Below, one piece after another: positions 1 through 8,377 of a stretch of DNA of 64,000 bases. Position numbers and translations under genes: made by a program. Every line of letters starts with the position of its first letter. Positions within the stretch are counted from its first letter, which is position 1. This stretch comes from Pseudarthrobacter sp. Its GTDB lineage: Bacteria > Actinomycetota > Actinomycetes > Actinomycetales > Micrococcaceae. The stretch is taken from assembly GCA_031178005.1 (NCBI GenBank), contig JAPSJV010000004.1, positions 62,001 through 126,000 on the forward strand, written 5' to 3'. Under the pieces are notes generated by a model. It ran no database searches, had not been told where the DNA came from, and was given only the letters and a program-made list of their open reading frames with translations.

Positions 1-747
1 CGGGCTTTGCGTCAGGATCAGCGGGAACAGGAACCCGTTCCACACGTGCAGCGCGTTGTAGATGCCCACGGTGATGACCGCGGGCTTGGTCATTGGCAGG
101 GCCAGCCGCCACATCATGGCCCAATCGGAGCAGCCGTCCAGCCGCATGGATTCGAACAGCTCATTGGGGACGTCCCGCATGAAGTTGGACAGGATCAGCA
201 CCGAGATCGGGATGGCGAAGGCGATGGACGGCAGGATCAGCGCCAGCAGGGTGTCATACAGATGGGCCCGGGTGATCATCCAATAGATCGGGATGATGGT
301 GGCATGCAGCGGGATGGCCAGCCCCAGCAGGAACAGGTTGTTGGTCCAGCTCAGGAACCGGCCCTTGCCCCGGACAATCGCGTAGGCGGCCATAAACGCC
401 ACGAACAGGCCAGGGATCACACTGCCCACGGTCACGATGAAGCTGTTCAGGAAGTACCTGGCGAAGTCGTTTTCCAGGACCAGCTTGTAGTTGTCCAGGG
501 TTGGTTCGGTGGGCGGCAGCATCGGGTTCGACGTGAAGAAGCCGGCCTGGTTCTTCAGGCTGGTGATCACCACGTAGTAGACCGGGATGATGATGACGGC
601 CAGCCACGCCCAGCCGCCCAGGCCGCCCAGGAAGTTGGGCCGCTGCCGTGCGGATTTCGCGCGGGGGTGCTTTTTCGGACTGCTGCCGGGTCCGGAAGGA
701 CGTTCGACGGCGGCAGGAGGCTTTGGGAGCTGAATCTCGGTAGCCAT
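1..747 (-). CDS. Carbohydrate ABC transporter permease, MalG type (partial)
   Basis: Inner-membrane permease subunit of a CUT1-type sugar importer. It is absent from the ORF track because its stop lies beyond the left edge. Translated from the ATG at 747 it reads MATEIQLPKPPAAVERP, a basic hydrophilic N-terminus, then a first membrane segment (WAWLAVIIIPVYYVVITSL) and the typical MalG body. The EAA-like loop is visible as NELFESMRLDGCSDWAMMWR, followed by LPMTKPAVITVG. About 249 codons are present, so only the last part of a roughly 280-300 aa family member is missing. The start codon shares its A with the TGA of the upstream MalF-type gene, so the two are translationally coupled. Substrate is unknown. 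Confidence 0.9.
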   Translation of the reverse strand, partial: MATEIQLPKPPAAVERPSGPGSSPKKHPRAKSARQRPNFLGGLGGWAWLAVIIIPVYYVVITSLKNQAGFFTSNPMLPPTEPTLDNYKLVLENDFARYFLNSFIVTVGSVIPGLFVAFMAAYAIVRGKGRFLSWTNNLFLLGLAIPLHATIIPIYWMITRAHLYDTLLALILPSIAFAIPISVLILSNFMRDVPNELFESMRLDGCSDWAMMWRLALPMTKPAVITVGIYNALHVWNGFLFPLILTQSP

Positions 748-1646
748 CAGGCACCTTCCAGTTGGCTGTCGTTGCGGTTCTTCCCGCCAAGGCGCTGCAG
801 GACCAGGGCCAGGGCCAGGCCGATCACCACCAGGATCACGCCCAGGGCGCTCGCGGCACCCATGTCGTTGGCCTTGAACCCGGTCAGGTACATGTGCAAC
901 GGCAGCAGGCGGGTGGCGTAGCCGGGGCCGCCTGCCGTCAGCACGAAGATGAGGTCGAAGTAGGCCAGCGAGCCCACCACCATCAGCGTCGAGGAGGTGA
1001 TGATGGTGTATTTCAGCTGCGGGAGGGTGATGCTGAAGAACTGCTGCATACGGCCCGCGCCGTCGATCTGCGCTGCCTCATACAGCGAGGTAGGAATCTG
1101 CCGGACGCCGCCCTGGTAGATCAGAGTGTGGAACGGGACAAACTGCCAGGCGATCACGAAGACGACGACGAACAGCACCAGATCCGAATTTCCCAGCCAG
1201 TCCTGGGCGAGGAACGGCAGCCCCAAGCCCGGACCCAGCCCGAAGTTGGGGTCCAGCAATGCCTTGAACGCGATCGCCACCGCGGCCGAGGAGAGCAGCA
1301 GCGGGACGAAGTACAGGACGGCCAGGGCGGCCCGGTACTTCTGCCCGCCGGCGGTGAAGACGCCCAGCAACAGGCTGATGGGTGCCTGGACGATGAAGGA
1401 GAAGAACATGATCTTCGCCGTCACCAGCATGGCATTGCCGGTAATGGGATCGGTCAGGACCGTGGTCCAGCTGGAGAACCCGTCAAGCGTGATTTCGCCC
1501 AGCCCGTTCCACTTGGTGAAGCTGAGGAAAAGCACGCCGAACAGCGGGACGATCGCGAAGAGAAGGAAGAAGATGAGGGCTGGTGCGGCCAGCCACCCCG
1601 ACGGGCCCTTTTCCAGGGCCCGTCGGGAACCGGTGGAGACTGACAC
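747..1646 (-). CDS. Carbohydrate ABC transporter permease, MalF type
   Basis: First permease subunit of the sugar ABC importer (binding-protein-dependent transport, CUT1). The 299-aa product starts with a short cytoplasmic stretch, then a hydrophobic segment near residues 18-45 (APALIFFLLFAIVPLFGVLF). The EAA loop is visible as LYEAAQIDGAGRMQQFFSIT, which binds the shared ATPase. No ATPase gene lies in this operon, which is common in actinobacteria where one MsiK-like ATPase serves several importers. It sits 2 nt after the binding-protein gene and overlaps the next permease by one base. Expression is probably controlled by the LacI-type regulator at 3244. Confidence 0.94.
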   Translation of the reverse strand: MSVSTGSRRALEKGPSGWLAAPALIFFLLFAIVPLFGVLFLSFTKWNGLGEITLDGFSSWTTVLTDPITGNAMLVTAKIMFFSFIVQAPISLLLGVFTAGGQKYRAALAVLYFVPLLLSSAAVAIAFKALLDPNFGLGPGLGLPFLAQDWLGNSDLVLFVVVFVIAWQFVPFHTLIYQGGVRQIPTSLYEAAQIDGAGRMQQFFSITLPQLKYTIITSSTLMVVGSLAYFDLIFVLTAGGPGYATRLLPLHMYLTGFKANDMGAASALGVILVVIGLALALVLQRLGGKNRNDSQLEGA

Positions 1647-1648
1647 GG

Positions 1649-2962
1649 CTACTTCCCGATCGTTGCGTTCATCGTGGTGACGAACTGCTCGGGGGTGATC
1701 TTGTTCAGGAAGATCTGGTCCAGGTTGGAAAGCATCGCATCACCCTGTGCCGGGGTCAGTGCCTGGTCCCAGGAGAGCTGGAAGTTCGGGGCATCCTTGG
1801 CCATGTCGTAGACGAAGGTCAGGAAGTCCTTGTCCGGGGAGGCTTCAAGCATGCTTTCGATTCCGTTGACAGGGGGGACTCCACCGGAATCCACCAGGGT
1901 CTGGCTTTGCTGCTCGGTGTACATCCCGTCCTTGATGTAGTTCAGGGCAGCGTTCTTCTGGCCCTCAGTGGCCTTCGAGGAGACGGACCAGAAATTGGAC
2001 GGGTTGCCCACAATGTTGGCGGGATCGCCCTTGCCGCCTTCAACGGTGGGGAAGGTGGTGAAACCCAGCTTGCCGTTGTTGGTGAAGTCCGGGGCGTCCT
2101 TCTTCATGCCCTGGTAGATCCAGCCGCCGTGCAGCACCATGGCTGCCTTGCCCGTGTAGAGCAGTGCCTGGTCCGCGTTGGAGTCGGCAGCAATGGAGGA
2201 GAACCCGTTGATGAAGCCGCCGGCATTCACCAGGTCCTGGATCTTGGTCAGGGCCTCAACCACGGCAGGGTCGGACCAGGCATCGGGCTTGTTCGCGGCG
2301 ATGTTGTTGAAGACTTCAGGCCCGCCAATACGGTCAACCAGGTATTCCAGCCACATCAGGTCTGGCCACTTTGACTGGCCGCCCAAGGAGAAGGGCGCCA
2401 CACCGGCTTCCTTGAATTTCGGCACCAGGGCCATCAGCTCATCCCAGGTCTTGGGCGGCTGAGCGCCTACCTTCTCGAAGAGCTCCTTGTTGTAGTACAG
2501 GACAATCGGCTGGATGGTGGTGTTGGGAATGGCATACGTCTTGCCATCAATTTCGCCGCTCTTGAGCACCGATTGCAGGTAGCGGTCCTTGACTTCGGGG
2601 TTCTCCGCCAGGAATCCGGTCAGGTCTTCGATCTGTCCGGCATCCACGTAGGACTCCAGCACGCCGCCACCCCATCCGTAGATGAAGGTAGGGCCTTCTC
2701 CGGCGCCGACGGCGGTACGCACCTTGGTCTTGTAGGCATCGTTGGCGAAGAAATCGACTTTGATGGACTGGTCCGCGTGGGCCTCGTTCCACGAATCGAC
2801 TGAGGCCTGGGTGTTGGACTGGTTGGCGCCGGTCAGGGTCCACATGGAAGGTGAATCGGCGCTGACGTTTGCGGGGCCACTGGAACCGCAGGCGGCCAGG
2901 GAGAGCGTTAACACGGTGGCTGCAGCCGTCAGGGCTGTGGAGCGCAGCTTTCGATTGAACAT
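1649..2962 (-). CDS. Extracellular sugar-binding lipoprotein of ABC importer
   Basis: Solute-binding protein family 1, the first gene of the operon. I trim the 494-aa track ORF to the ATG at 2962 because the protein then begins MFNRKLRSTALTAAATVLTL, a clean lipoprotein signal peptide ending in the lipobox LAAC. A GGACGGA stretch lies just upstream. The mature part has family 1 features, including a hinge region near GWIYQGMKKDAPD and conserved binding-lobe segments. The product is 437 aa, normal for this family. It should be anchored to the outer face of the membrane and deliver sugar to the two permeases that follow. The sugar cannot be told from sequence alone. Confidence 0.93.
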   Translation of the reverse strand: MFNRKLRSTALTAAATVLTLSLAACGSSGPANVSADSPSMWTLTGANQSNTQASVDSWNEAHADQSIKVDFFANDAYKTKVRTAVGAGEGPTFIYGWGGGVLESYVDAGQIEDLTGFLAENPEVKDRYLQSVLKSGEIDGKTYAIPNTTIQPIVLYYNKELFEKVGAQPPKTWDELMALVPKFKEAGVAPFSLGGQSKWPDLMWLEYLVDRIGGPEVFNNIAANKPDAWSDPAVVEALTKIQDLVNAGGFINGFSSIAADSNADQALLYTGKAAMVLHGGWIYQGMKKDAPDFTNNGKLGFTTFPTVEGGKGDPANIVGNPSNFWSVSSKATEGQKNAALNYIKDGMYTEQQSQTLVDSGGVPPVNGIESMLEASPDKDFLTFVYDMAKDAPNFQLSWDQALTPAQGDAMLSNLDQIFLNKITPEQFVTTMNATIGK

Positions 2963-3077
2963 ATGGTTTCCGTCCATCCTTCGGGCGTCGTCACTGAGCG
3001 CCCGGTATGAGTTTCGGCAAATCCAGCCCTCGGATGCGAGGCAGTACTGCCATGGAGTTGAATTCACTTGCAAAGCG

Positions 3078-3093
3078 ATCGAAATATTTCGAT
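3078..3093. promoter_or_regulatory. Operator O1 of the LacI-type regulator
   Basis: ATCGAAATATTTCGAT is a perfect 16-bp palindrome 115 bp upstream of the binding-protein start. Its core TCGAAATATTTCGA recurs with one change in O2. Placement in the promoter region of the leftward operon fits repression. This is a LacI-like operator by form; binding is inferred. Confidence 0.75.
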
Positions 3094-3211
3094 AATGCTT
3101 TCGGTTGAGTGACACAAAGGTAACGGACCTCACATGCGAGCGTCAAGGGTTTTCTCCGGTCAAATCCGCTGGCCTATTGACGATAGCGGCGGGAAGCTGC
3201 AAAACTGGCGG

Positions 3212-3227
3212 ATCGAAATGTTTCGAA
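3212..3227. promoter_or_regulatory. Operator O2 of the LacI-type regulator
   Basis: TCGAAATGTTTCGA differs from the O1 core at one central base and lies 17 bp before the regulator start codon. It would allow autoregulation. The two centres are 134 bp apart, close enough for looping between divergent promoters; looping is speculation. Confidence 0.7.
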
Positions 3228-3243
3228 ACCGAGGAGCCAGCAG

Positions 3244-4281
3244 ATGACCACCGTGGAGCAGCAGGGCAAACTTACCCTGGCGGCAATTGCCCAGGAGGCC
3301 GGCGTCTCTGTGCCCACGGTCTCCAAGGTCATCAACGGCCGTGACGACGTGGCAGCGGAGACCCGGTCGCGGGTCATGGCGGTCCTGGCGCGCACCGGCT
3401 ACAAGTCGCCGGTCCAGCAGCGGCGGAATCTGACCGGCCGGCAGGCGGTGGAGGTGGTTTACGACTCCCTGGATTCGGCCTACTCCATTGAAGTGCTGAA
3501 CGGGATCCTTGAAGCCGCCGGCGCCGCGGACATTGAGGTGGTGCTGAGTGTCACCAAGCGGGTCCCGTCCCGGCTGACACCTGAGCAGCGTGCCCGCCGG
3601 ATTGTGGACGAGGGCCGCTGCGGCATGATCATGGTGACCTCCGCCTTCAGCGAGGCCCAGCTGGACGCCTTCCATCGCCGCGGAGTTCCCACGGTGGTGA
3701 TTGATCCGTTGAATCCGCCCTCCGGGAAGGCGGTCAGTATCGGGGCCACCAACTGGGCCGGTGGGAAGGATGCCACGTCCCACCTGCTGGATCTGGGCCA
3801 CCGGAAGATTGCCTACCTGGGAGGACCGGAGGGCGTCGAATGCAACCAGGCGCGTCTCCACGGCTACCTTGCCGCGCTCAGGGCCGGGAACGTCGCGGTT
3901 GACGACCGGTACATCCTCCAGGGCAGTTTCAAGTCCGAATCCGGAGTAGAGGGAATGAAAAAGCTGCTGCAGCTGAAGGACAGGCCCACAGCCGTATTTG
4001 CGGCCAACGACAACGTGGCACTCGGGGCGCTCGCAGAGGCCCGGCGGCAGAACATCCTGGTCCCGGAGGAGCTCAGTGTGGTCGGCTTTGACGGGACTTA
4101 CCAGTCCGAGGAATCCGTGCCGGCCTTGACCACGGTGGCCCAACCGTTGCAGGAAATGGGCCGGGCCGCGCTGCGGTTCATCCTGCGCCAGATGCGCGGC
4201 GAACTGCTCGACTCGCGCCGGGTTGAGCTGGCCACGCAGCTGGTGGTCCGGGAATCCACGGCCCCGCCGCCGGGCCCCTAG
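3244..4281 (+). CDS. LacI-family transcriptional regulator
   Basis: Sugar-responsive repressor divergent from the ABC operon at 1-2962. The helix-turn-helix and hinge are at residues 10-60 (LTLAAIAQEAGVSVPTVSKV, then INGRDDVAAETRSRV). The rest is a periplasmic-binding-protein-like effector domain ending in the dimer region with VVGFDGTYQSEESVPALTTV. Length 345 aa is usual for the family. The start at 3244 is preceded by GAGGAGCCAGCAG. Two TCGAAA-NN-TTTCGA palindromes in the intergenic region are its probable operators. The inducer is presumably the transported sugar. Confidence 0.95.
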   Translation: MTTVEQQGKLTLAAIAQEAGVSVPTVSKVINGRDDVAAETRSRVMAVLARTGYKSPVQQRRNLTGRQAVEVVYDSLDSAYSIEVLNGILEAAGAADIEVVLSVTKRVPSRLTPEQRARRIVDEGRCGMIMVTSAFSEAQLDAFHRRGVPTVVIDPLNPPSGKAVSIGATNWAGGKDATSHLLDLGHRKIAYLGGPEGVECNQARLHGYLAALRAGNVAVDDRYILQGSFKSESGVEGMKKLLQLKDRPTAVFAANDNVALGALAEARRQNILVPEELSVVGFDGTYQSEESVPALTTVAQPLQEMGRAALRFILRQMRGELLDSRRVELATQLVVRESTAPPPGP

Positions 4282-4320
4282 CCCACCCCTGCGCGCCGGG
4301 TTTCCCCCACCCCTGCGCAC

Positions 4321-4377
4321 CGAGTGGCAAGATAATGCCGCTTAGGTTCGGCCTAAGCGGCATTATCTCGCCACTCG
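4321..4377. repeat. Long inverted repeat (26-bp arms, 5-nt loop)
   Basis: The left arm at 4321-4346 starts CGAGTGGCAAGATAATG. It pairs with 4352-4377 at 25 of 26 positions across the loop TTCGG. It follows the lacI-type gene, so it could end transcription, but no T-run follows. Just upstream the phrase CCCCACCCCTGCGC occurs twice (about 4284-4318). The form suggests a mobile or repetitive extragenic palindrome. The rest of 4282-4629 holds no gene I can support. Confidence 0.7.
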
Positions 4378-4629
4378 ACAGCAACTCGACGGGGGATGGA
4401 CGGGGGTCGATGGAGGGTGGGTGGCGCTTGGATGGGGTGGCCCATTCTGCCGACCCGTAGACCTGCCATTGACTCCCTGCCTAGACTGGCCGGACCGCCA
4501 ACTCCAGGTACCTGCTTGCGTGCTGTAGGCGCGGCGGGGCACCTGCCCTTGGAGGCGTACATCAGAAATTGCTTCATGATTCATCCGGTCCTCAATGTTG
4601 TGGGCCGGCAGGAGACGAAGGAGAACAAG

Positions 4630-5841
4630 ATGGCAGGGAATAAAGCGGTCGCTTACAAGGCGCCCGGCAAAGTTGAACTGATCGACATCGACTATCCCAC
4701 GTTTGAACTTCAGGACGGCCCGGGCGTCAACCCGGCGAACGTTGGCCGGAAGGTCCAGCACGGCGCGATCATCAAAACAGTGGCCACCAATATCTGCGGT
4801 TCGGACCAGCACATGGTCCGCGGCCGCACCACCGCCCCGCCGGACCTGGTGCTGGGGCACGAAATCACTGGCGAAGTGGTTGAGGTGGGGTCCGACGTCG
4901 AATTCATCAAGGTGGGGGATCTTTGCTCGGTTCCCTTCAACATCGCCTGTGGCCGGTGCCGGAACTGTAAGGAGCGGAAGACCGGCATCTGCCTCAACGT
5001 AAATCCGGACCGGCCAGGCAGCGCTTACGGTTATGTGGATATGGGCGGTTGGGTAGGTGGCCAGGCCAACTACGTCCTGGTGCCATATGCGGACTGGAAT
5101 CTGCTGAAGTTCCCGGACAAGGACCGCGCCATGGAGAAGATCCTTGACCTGGCGATGCTCTCGGACATTTTCCCCACCGGGTTCCACGGGGCTGTCACCG
5201 CCGGTGTTGGCGTCGGCTCCACGGTGTACGTCGCCGGCGCCGGACCTGTTGGCCTCGCAGCGGCCACCAGCGCACATTTGCTGGGTGCCGCCGTCGTGAT
5301 TGTTGGAGACCTGAATGAGGACCGGCTGAACCAGGCACGCAGTTTCGGTTGTGAAACCGTGGACCTCACCAAGGGCGGGCCGGCGGAGCAGATCGAGCAG
5401 ATCCTGGGCGTTCCGGAGGTGGATTGCGGCGTTGACGCTGTGGGTTTCGAGGCGAAGGGCCACGGCCATGATGCGCAGGAGGCGCCCGCCACGGTGCTGA
5501 ATTCGCTGATGGAGATCACGGCGGCCGGCGGCGCGTTGGGCATTCCGGGGTTGTATGTCACCGGCGATCCGGGTGGCATTGACGATGCCGCCAAGAAGGG
5601 TGCGCTCAGCCTCAGCCTTGGCACCGGCTGGGCCAAGTCGTTGAGCTTCACCACGGGCCAGTGTCCGGTGATGAAGTACAACCGGCAGCTGATGATGGCC
5701 ATCCTGAATGACCGGGTGAACATCGCCAGGAACGTGAATGCGAAGGCGATCACGCTGGAGGAGGCGCCGCAGGGGTATGCGGAGTTCGACGCCGGCGCGG
5801 CCACCAAGTACGTTCTGAATCCGAACGGATACCTCAGCTGA
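4630..5841 (+). CDS. fdhA: Glutathione-independent formaldehyde dehydrogenase
   Basis: Zinc-dependent, NAD-linked medium-chain dehydrogenase that oxidises formaldehyde to formate without glutathione. The track ORF is too long. I start at the ATG at 4630, which follows GAAGGAGAACAAG and gives MAGNKAVAYKAPGKVELID, as in the Pseudomonas putida enzyme; 403 aa against about 398. Zinc and catalytic motifs are visible: NICGSDQHMVRGR near residue 50, GHEITGEV, and the structural zinc cluster CGRCRNCKERKTGICLN. The nucleotide fold has GAGPVGLAAA. It is monocistronic here. The closest alternative is a related zinc alcohol dehydrogenase, but the SAYGYVDMGGWVGGQA stretch argues for the formaldehyde group. 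Confidence 0.92.
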   Translation: MAGNKAVAYKAPGKVELIDIDYPTFELQDGPGVNPANVGRKVQHGAIIKTVATNICGSDQHMVRGRTTAPPDLVLGHEITGEVVEVGSDVEFIKVGDLCSVPFNIACGRCRNCKERKTGICLNVNPDRPGSAYGYVDMGGWVGGQANYVLVPYADWNLLKFPDKDRAMEKILDLAMLSDIFPTGFHGAVTAGVGVGSTVYVAGAGPVGLAAATSAHLLGAAVVIVGDLNEDRLNQARSFGCETVDLTKGGPAEQIEQILGVPEVDCGVDAVGFEAKGHGHDAQEAPATVLNSLMEITAAGGALGIPGLYVTGDPGGIDDAAKKGALSLSLGTGWAKSLSFTTGQCPVMKYNRQLMMAILNDRVNIARNVNAKAITLEEAPQGYAEFDAGAATKYVLNPNGYLS

Positions 5842-5917
5842 GCCGTGGTCACCTTGTGAGGGGGCGCTGCCTGGCCGGGTAAGTGTGCCCGGCCAGGCGG
5901 TCGCGTTGGGATGCGGC

Positions 5918-5965
5918 TTGCTTGAATCTCTCGATTATCGATACAATCTCATTGTTAATCGATAC
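5918..5965 (+). promoter_or_regulatory. Promoter and repeat operator of the DUF2975/XRE pair
   Basis: A possible -35 TTGCTT (5918-5923) and -10 TACAAT (5942-5947) are 18 bp apart. Overlapping the -10 and the start region are two near repeats, TTATCGATAC (5935-5944) and TTAATCGATAC (5955-5965). These may be sites for the small XRE regulator encoded downstream. AT-rich sequence stands out here in a GC-rich window. Confidence 0.5.
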
Positions 5966-5980
5966 TTGAAGGAGACCCTC

Positions 5981-6472
5981 ATGGGAAAGCTCACCATCCT
6001 CGCGTTGCGTATTGTGCTCGCACTGGTCCTGGCCGGCTCGCTGTTTGTGCAGGTGTGGATGGTTCCGTTGCTGTCCATCGACCTTGAGGAGGCGGGTGCG
6101 CCAACCGAGTTGCGGATCCCTTTCCTGGCGATCGTGGTCCTGGGCATCTTGACCGTGCAGGTCAGTGCCGTCTGCGTGTGGCGGCTGCTCACCATGGTCC
6201 GGCGCGGCACGGTGTTCTCGCACGCCGCGTTCCGGTACGTGGACATCATTTTCGGGGCCGTGGCTGCCGCCTCGGTGCTGGTGTTCGGGCTGGCGGTGCT
6301 GCTTGCGCCGGGCGACGTGGCGCCGGGTATCGTGGGTCTGATCTGCGGCGCGTCCCTGATGATCGCCGGGGTGGCGCTCCTGGTGCTGGTGCTGCGGACG
6401 CTGCTGGCCCAGGCGGTAGCCGTCGACGCCGAGGCGCAGCACCTCCGTACCGAGCTCGGCGAGGTGATCTGA
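5981..6472 (+). CDS. DUF2975 family membrane protein
   Basis: Small integral membrane protein of 163 aa with four predicted membrane segments: about residues 5-28 (ILALRIVLALVLAGSLFVQV), 43-65, 82-105 and 115-138. I use the ATG at 5981 after GAAGGAGACCCTC rather than the track's earlier in-frame start. DUF2975 proteins are usually encoded next to a YozG-like XRE regulator, exactly as here, where the next gene begins at the base after this stop. Function is not established. Confidence 0.85.
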   Translation: MGKLTILALRIVLALVLAGSLFVQVWMVPLLSIDLEEAGAPTELRIPFLAIVVLGILTVQVSAVCVWRLLTMVRRGTVFSHAAFRYVDIIFGAVAAASVLVFGLAVLLAPGDVAPGIVGLICGASLMIAGVALLVLVLRTLLAQAVAVDAEAQHLRTELGEVI

Positions 6473-6724
6473 GTGCCCATCATCGTGGACATCGACGTCC
6501 TGCTGGCCAAGCGCAAGATGCCCGTCGGCGTGCTCGCGGAGCGCGTCGGAATTACGCCCGCCAACCTCGCGGTGCTCAAGAACGGCCGGGCCAAGGCGGT
6601 CCGGTTCACCACGCTCGAGGCATTGTGCGAGGTCCTGGAATGCCAGCCGGGGGACCTGTTGCGCTGGGTGCCGGAAGACGCGGAGGCGTCGGAGTACGAC
6701 GCCGGCCTGCCGCCTGAGCGCTAG
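6473..6724 (+). CDS. Small XRE/YozG-like transcriptional regulator
   Basis: An 83-aa Cro/C1-type DNA-binding protein with GTG start, immediately after the DUF2975 stop. The helix-turn-helix spans roughly residues 15-60 (MPVGVLAERVGITPANLAVL, KNGRAKAVRFTTLEALCEVL). It continues CQPGDLLRW, the standard ending of this domain. The pair is one transcription unit. Inferred role is autoregulation and control of the membrane partner through the TATCGAT-type repeats at 5935-5965. Confidence 0.88.
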   Translation: MPIIVDIDVLLAKRKMPVGVLAERVGITPANLAVLKNGRAKAVRFTTLEALCEVLECQPGDLLRWVPEDAEASEYDAGLPPER

Positions 6725-6862
6725 GGAGCCCGCCGTCGGGGGTTATGCGCTGGTGAACACAACTCCCGCCCGGTGTGGCTGGAGTCCGGCCCGGCAGTCC
6801 GGATGATTGCAGGGCGGAACGGGGAGCAGCGTCCGCCGTCCCGCCCTGCGCGTCACCTGGAC

Positions 6863-8377
6863 TTATGGGATGGCAGAGGCGCTTTTGGCATATGTTGATT
6901 CGTCGAGACCGCTCATCGACGGGTCGTAGCTGACATCGCCCACGTCGTACATGGATGTCATCCAGTGGTAAAAGTTGTCTCCGCGCTCCCGCAGAAGAAA
7001 ATAAAGCCGGCGCATCATTGATGACAGAATTTCTGACATTTCCGGGTGGTTGTAGACATTTTGCAATTCATCTGGATCGCGTTCAAGGTCATAGAGTTCG
7101 TTGACGGACTCCGGGTTGACGATCAATTTGTACCGTCGCGTCCTGAGCATTCTCTGTGGGTAGGGGAAATGGTGCCCGTGGAATTCCGCGACGAGGTCCT
7201 CCTGCCACGGGACCTTTTTACCGGCCGTTAGCGGCAGGAGGCTTCGCGAATCCGGCGCGGGACAAGAACCAATGTTTGCCAGGTCCAGAATCGTTGCCGC
7301 GCAATCCAGCAGGCTGACGAATTCATCGCATACGACGCCGGCGGGGGCGCCTGGAACCCGCAGGATCCCAGCCGTGCGGTAGATGTCCTCATACATGGCA
7401 GGGCCCTTGTCATGAAGTCGATGCGCTCCGGTGAACTCGCCATGGTCGGACGTGAAGAACACTGCGGTTTCATCTACCAGTTCCAGCCGCTTCATGGCGT
7501 CGAGGACGCGGCCGATTTGCTCATCAATGAGGGCAACATAGCCCCAATAGACGGCGATCAGCTTACGGGTGGTTTCGATCGGCATGGTGTCAAAAGTCCA
7601 GTGTGCACTATAGTTCTTTTGCACTGTTGGCTTTCCCTCGAACGTTTCACTGATCGATTTGGGCAATTCAACGCCAGCCGGATCGATCAAGTCGAAATAC
7701 TGGTCCGGCACAATGTACGGCAGATGAGGTCCGAAGAAGTGTAGCGCGAGGAAGAAGGGTTTCCCGGATTTCTTGTAATCGTCGGCATACCGTTCGAGCC
7801 ATTCGATGGTCCGTGTGGCGAGGTAGTACTCAAAGGTTGCCTCCACTGGTTGGTGGAGACGTGCTGCCAGCAGGTTTCCCGGCCCCCCGTTGGGTAGCGT
7901 GCCCCGGATTCGGTCGCTGATTTCATAAGGCGGCAAACCGTTGGTGTTGAGGTATTCAAGGTAGTCTTCGTGGTCCACTGGATTGTGCCAGCCAGGGAGG
8001 TCTGGGCCATCGAAGCCGAAGTCGGCAGCGTTTTTCTTGTTTCCGGCGTGCCACTTGCCGACGAGCCCGGTGTTGTAGCCCCCTTGGCGGAGCGCCTGGG
8101 AGAAAGAAAATTGGTCGTCGGGAAGGTCTTCGATGTAGCCCACGTTGCGCTCGTGGTTAGCGAGGACCTTGTGCCGAAACGGTGCTTCGCCGGTGAGGAG
8201 ACTGGCACGCGCCGGGGTACAGATGGCGGTCGGTGTGTACCATCGATCGAACCTGGTCCCGGTTGCGGCCAACTCGTCCAATACCGGCGTCTGTGCCAGC
8301 GGATTTCCGTAGCAGCCCAGGGTGTCCACCCGCTGCTGGTCCGTCAGGAGAAAAAGGATGTTGCGTGGCCCGGTCAT
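6863..8377 (-). CDS. Cysteine-type sulfatase
   Basis: Hydrolyses an organic sulfate ester. The alkaline-phosphatase-like fold begins NILFLLTDQQR with metal-binding Asp13. The sulfatase signature CTPARASLLTG has Cys53, which must be converted to formylglycine for activity. A second metal motif FFTSDHGEFTGAH lies in the middle. 504 aa is usual for choline-sulfatase/arylsulfatase-like members. There is no signal peptide, so it should act in the cytoplasm. Its ATG overlaps the alditol oxidase stop by 4 nt, making it the last gene of the sugar ABC operon. The context suggests a sulfated polyol or sugar substrate. The FGE needed to activate it is at 36892. Confidence 0.93.
   Translation of the reverse strand: MTGPRNILFLLTDQQRVDTLGCYGNPLAQTPVLDELAATGTRFDRWYTPTAICTPARASLLTGEAPFRHKVLANHERNVGYIEDLPDDQFSFSQALRQGGYNTGLVGKWHAGNKKNAADFGFDGPDLPGWHNPVDHEDYLEYLNTNGLPPYEISDRIRGTLPNGGPGNLLAARLHQPVEATFEYYLATRTIEWLERYADDYKKSGKPFFLALHFFGPHLPYIVPDQYFDLIDPAGVELPKSISETFEGKPTVQKNYSAHWTFDTMPIETTRKLIAVYWGYVALIDEQIGRVLDAMKRLELVDETAVFFTSDHGEFTGAHRLHDKGPAMYEDIYRTAGILRVPGAPAGVVCDEFVSLLDCAATILDLANIGSCPAPDSRSLLPLTAGKKVPWQEDLVAEFHGHHFPYPQRMLRTRRYKLIVNPESVNELYDLERDPDELQNVYNHPEMSEILSSMMRRLYFLLRERGDNFYHWMTSMYDVGDVSYDPSMSGLDESTYAKSASAIP

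Noticed and set aside
7-921. 304-aa plus-strand ORF over the permease genes
   Set aside because: It is the antisense shadow of the MalG/MalF genes, rich in Gln, His, Gly and Asp, without ribosome site or family features.
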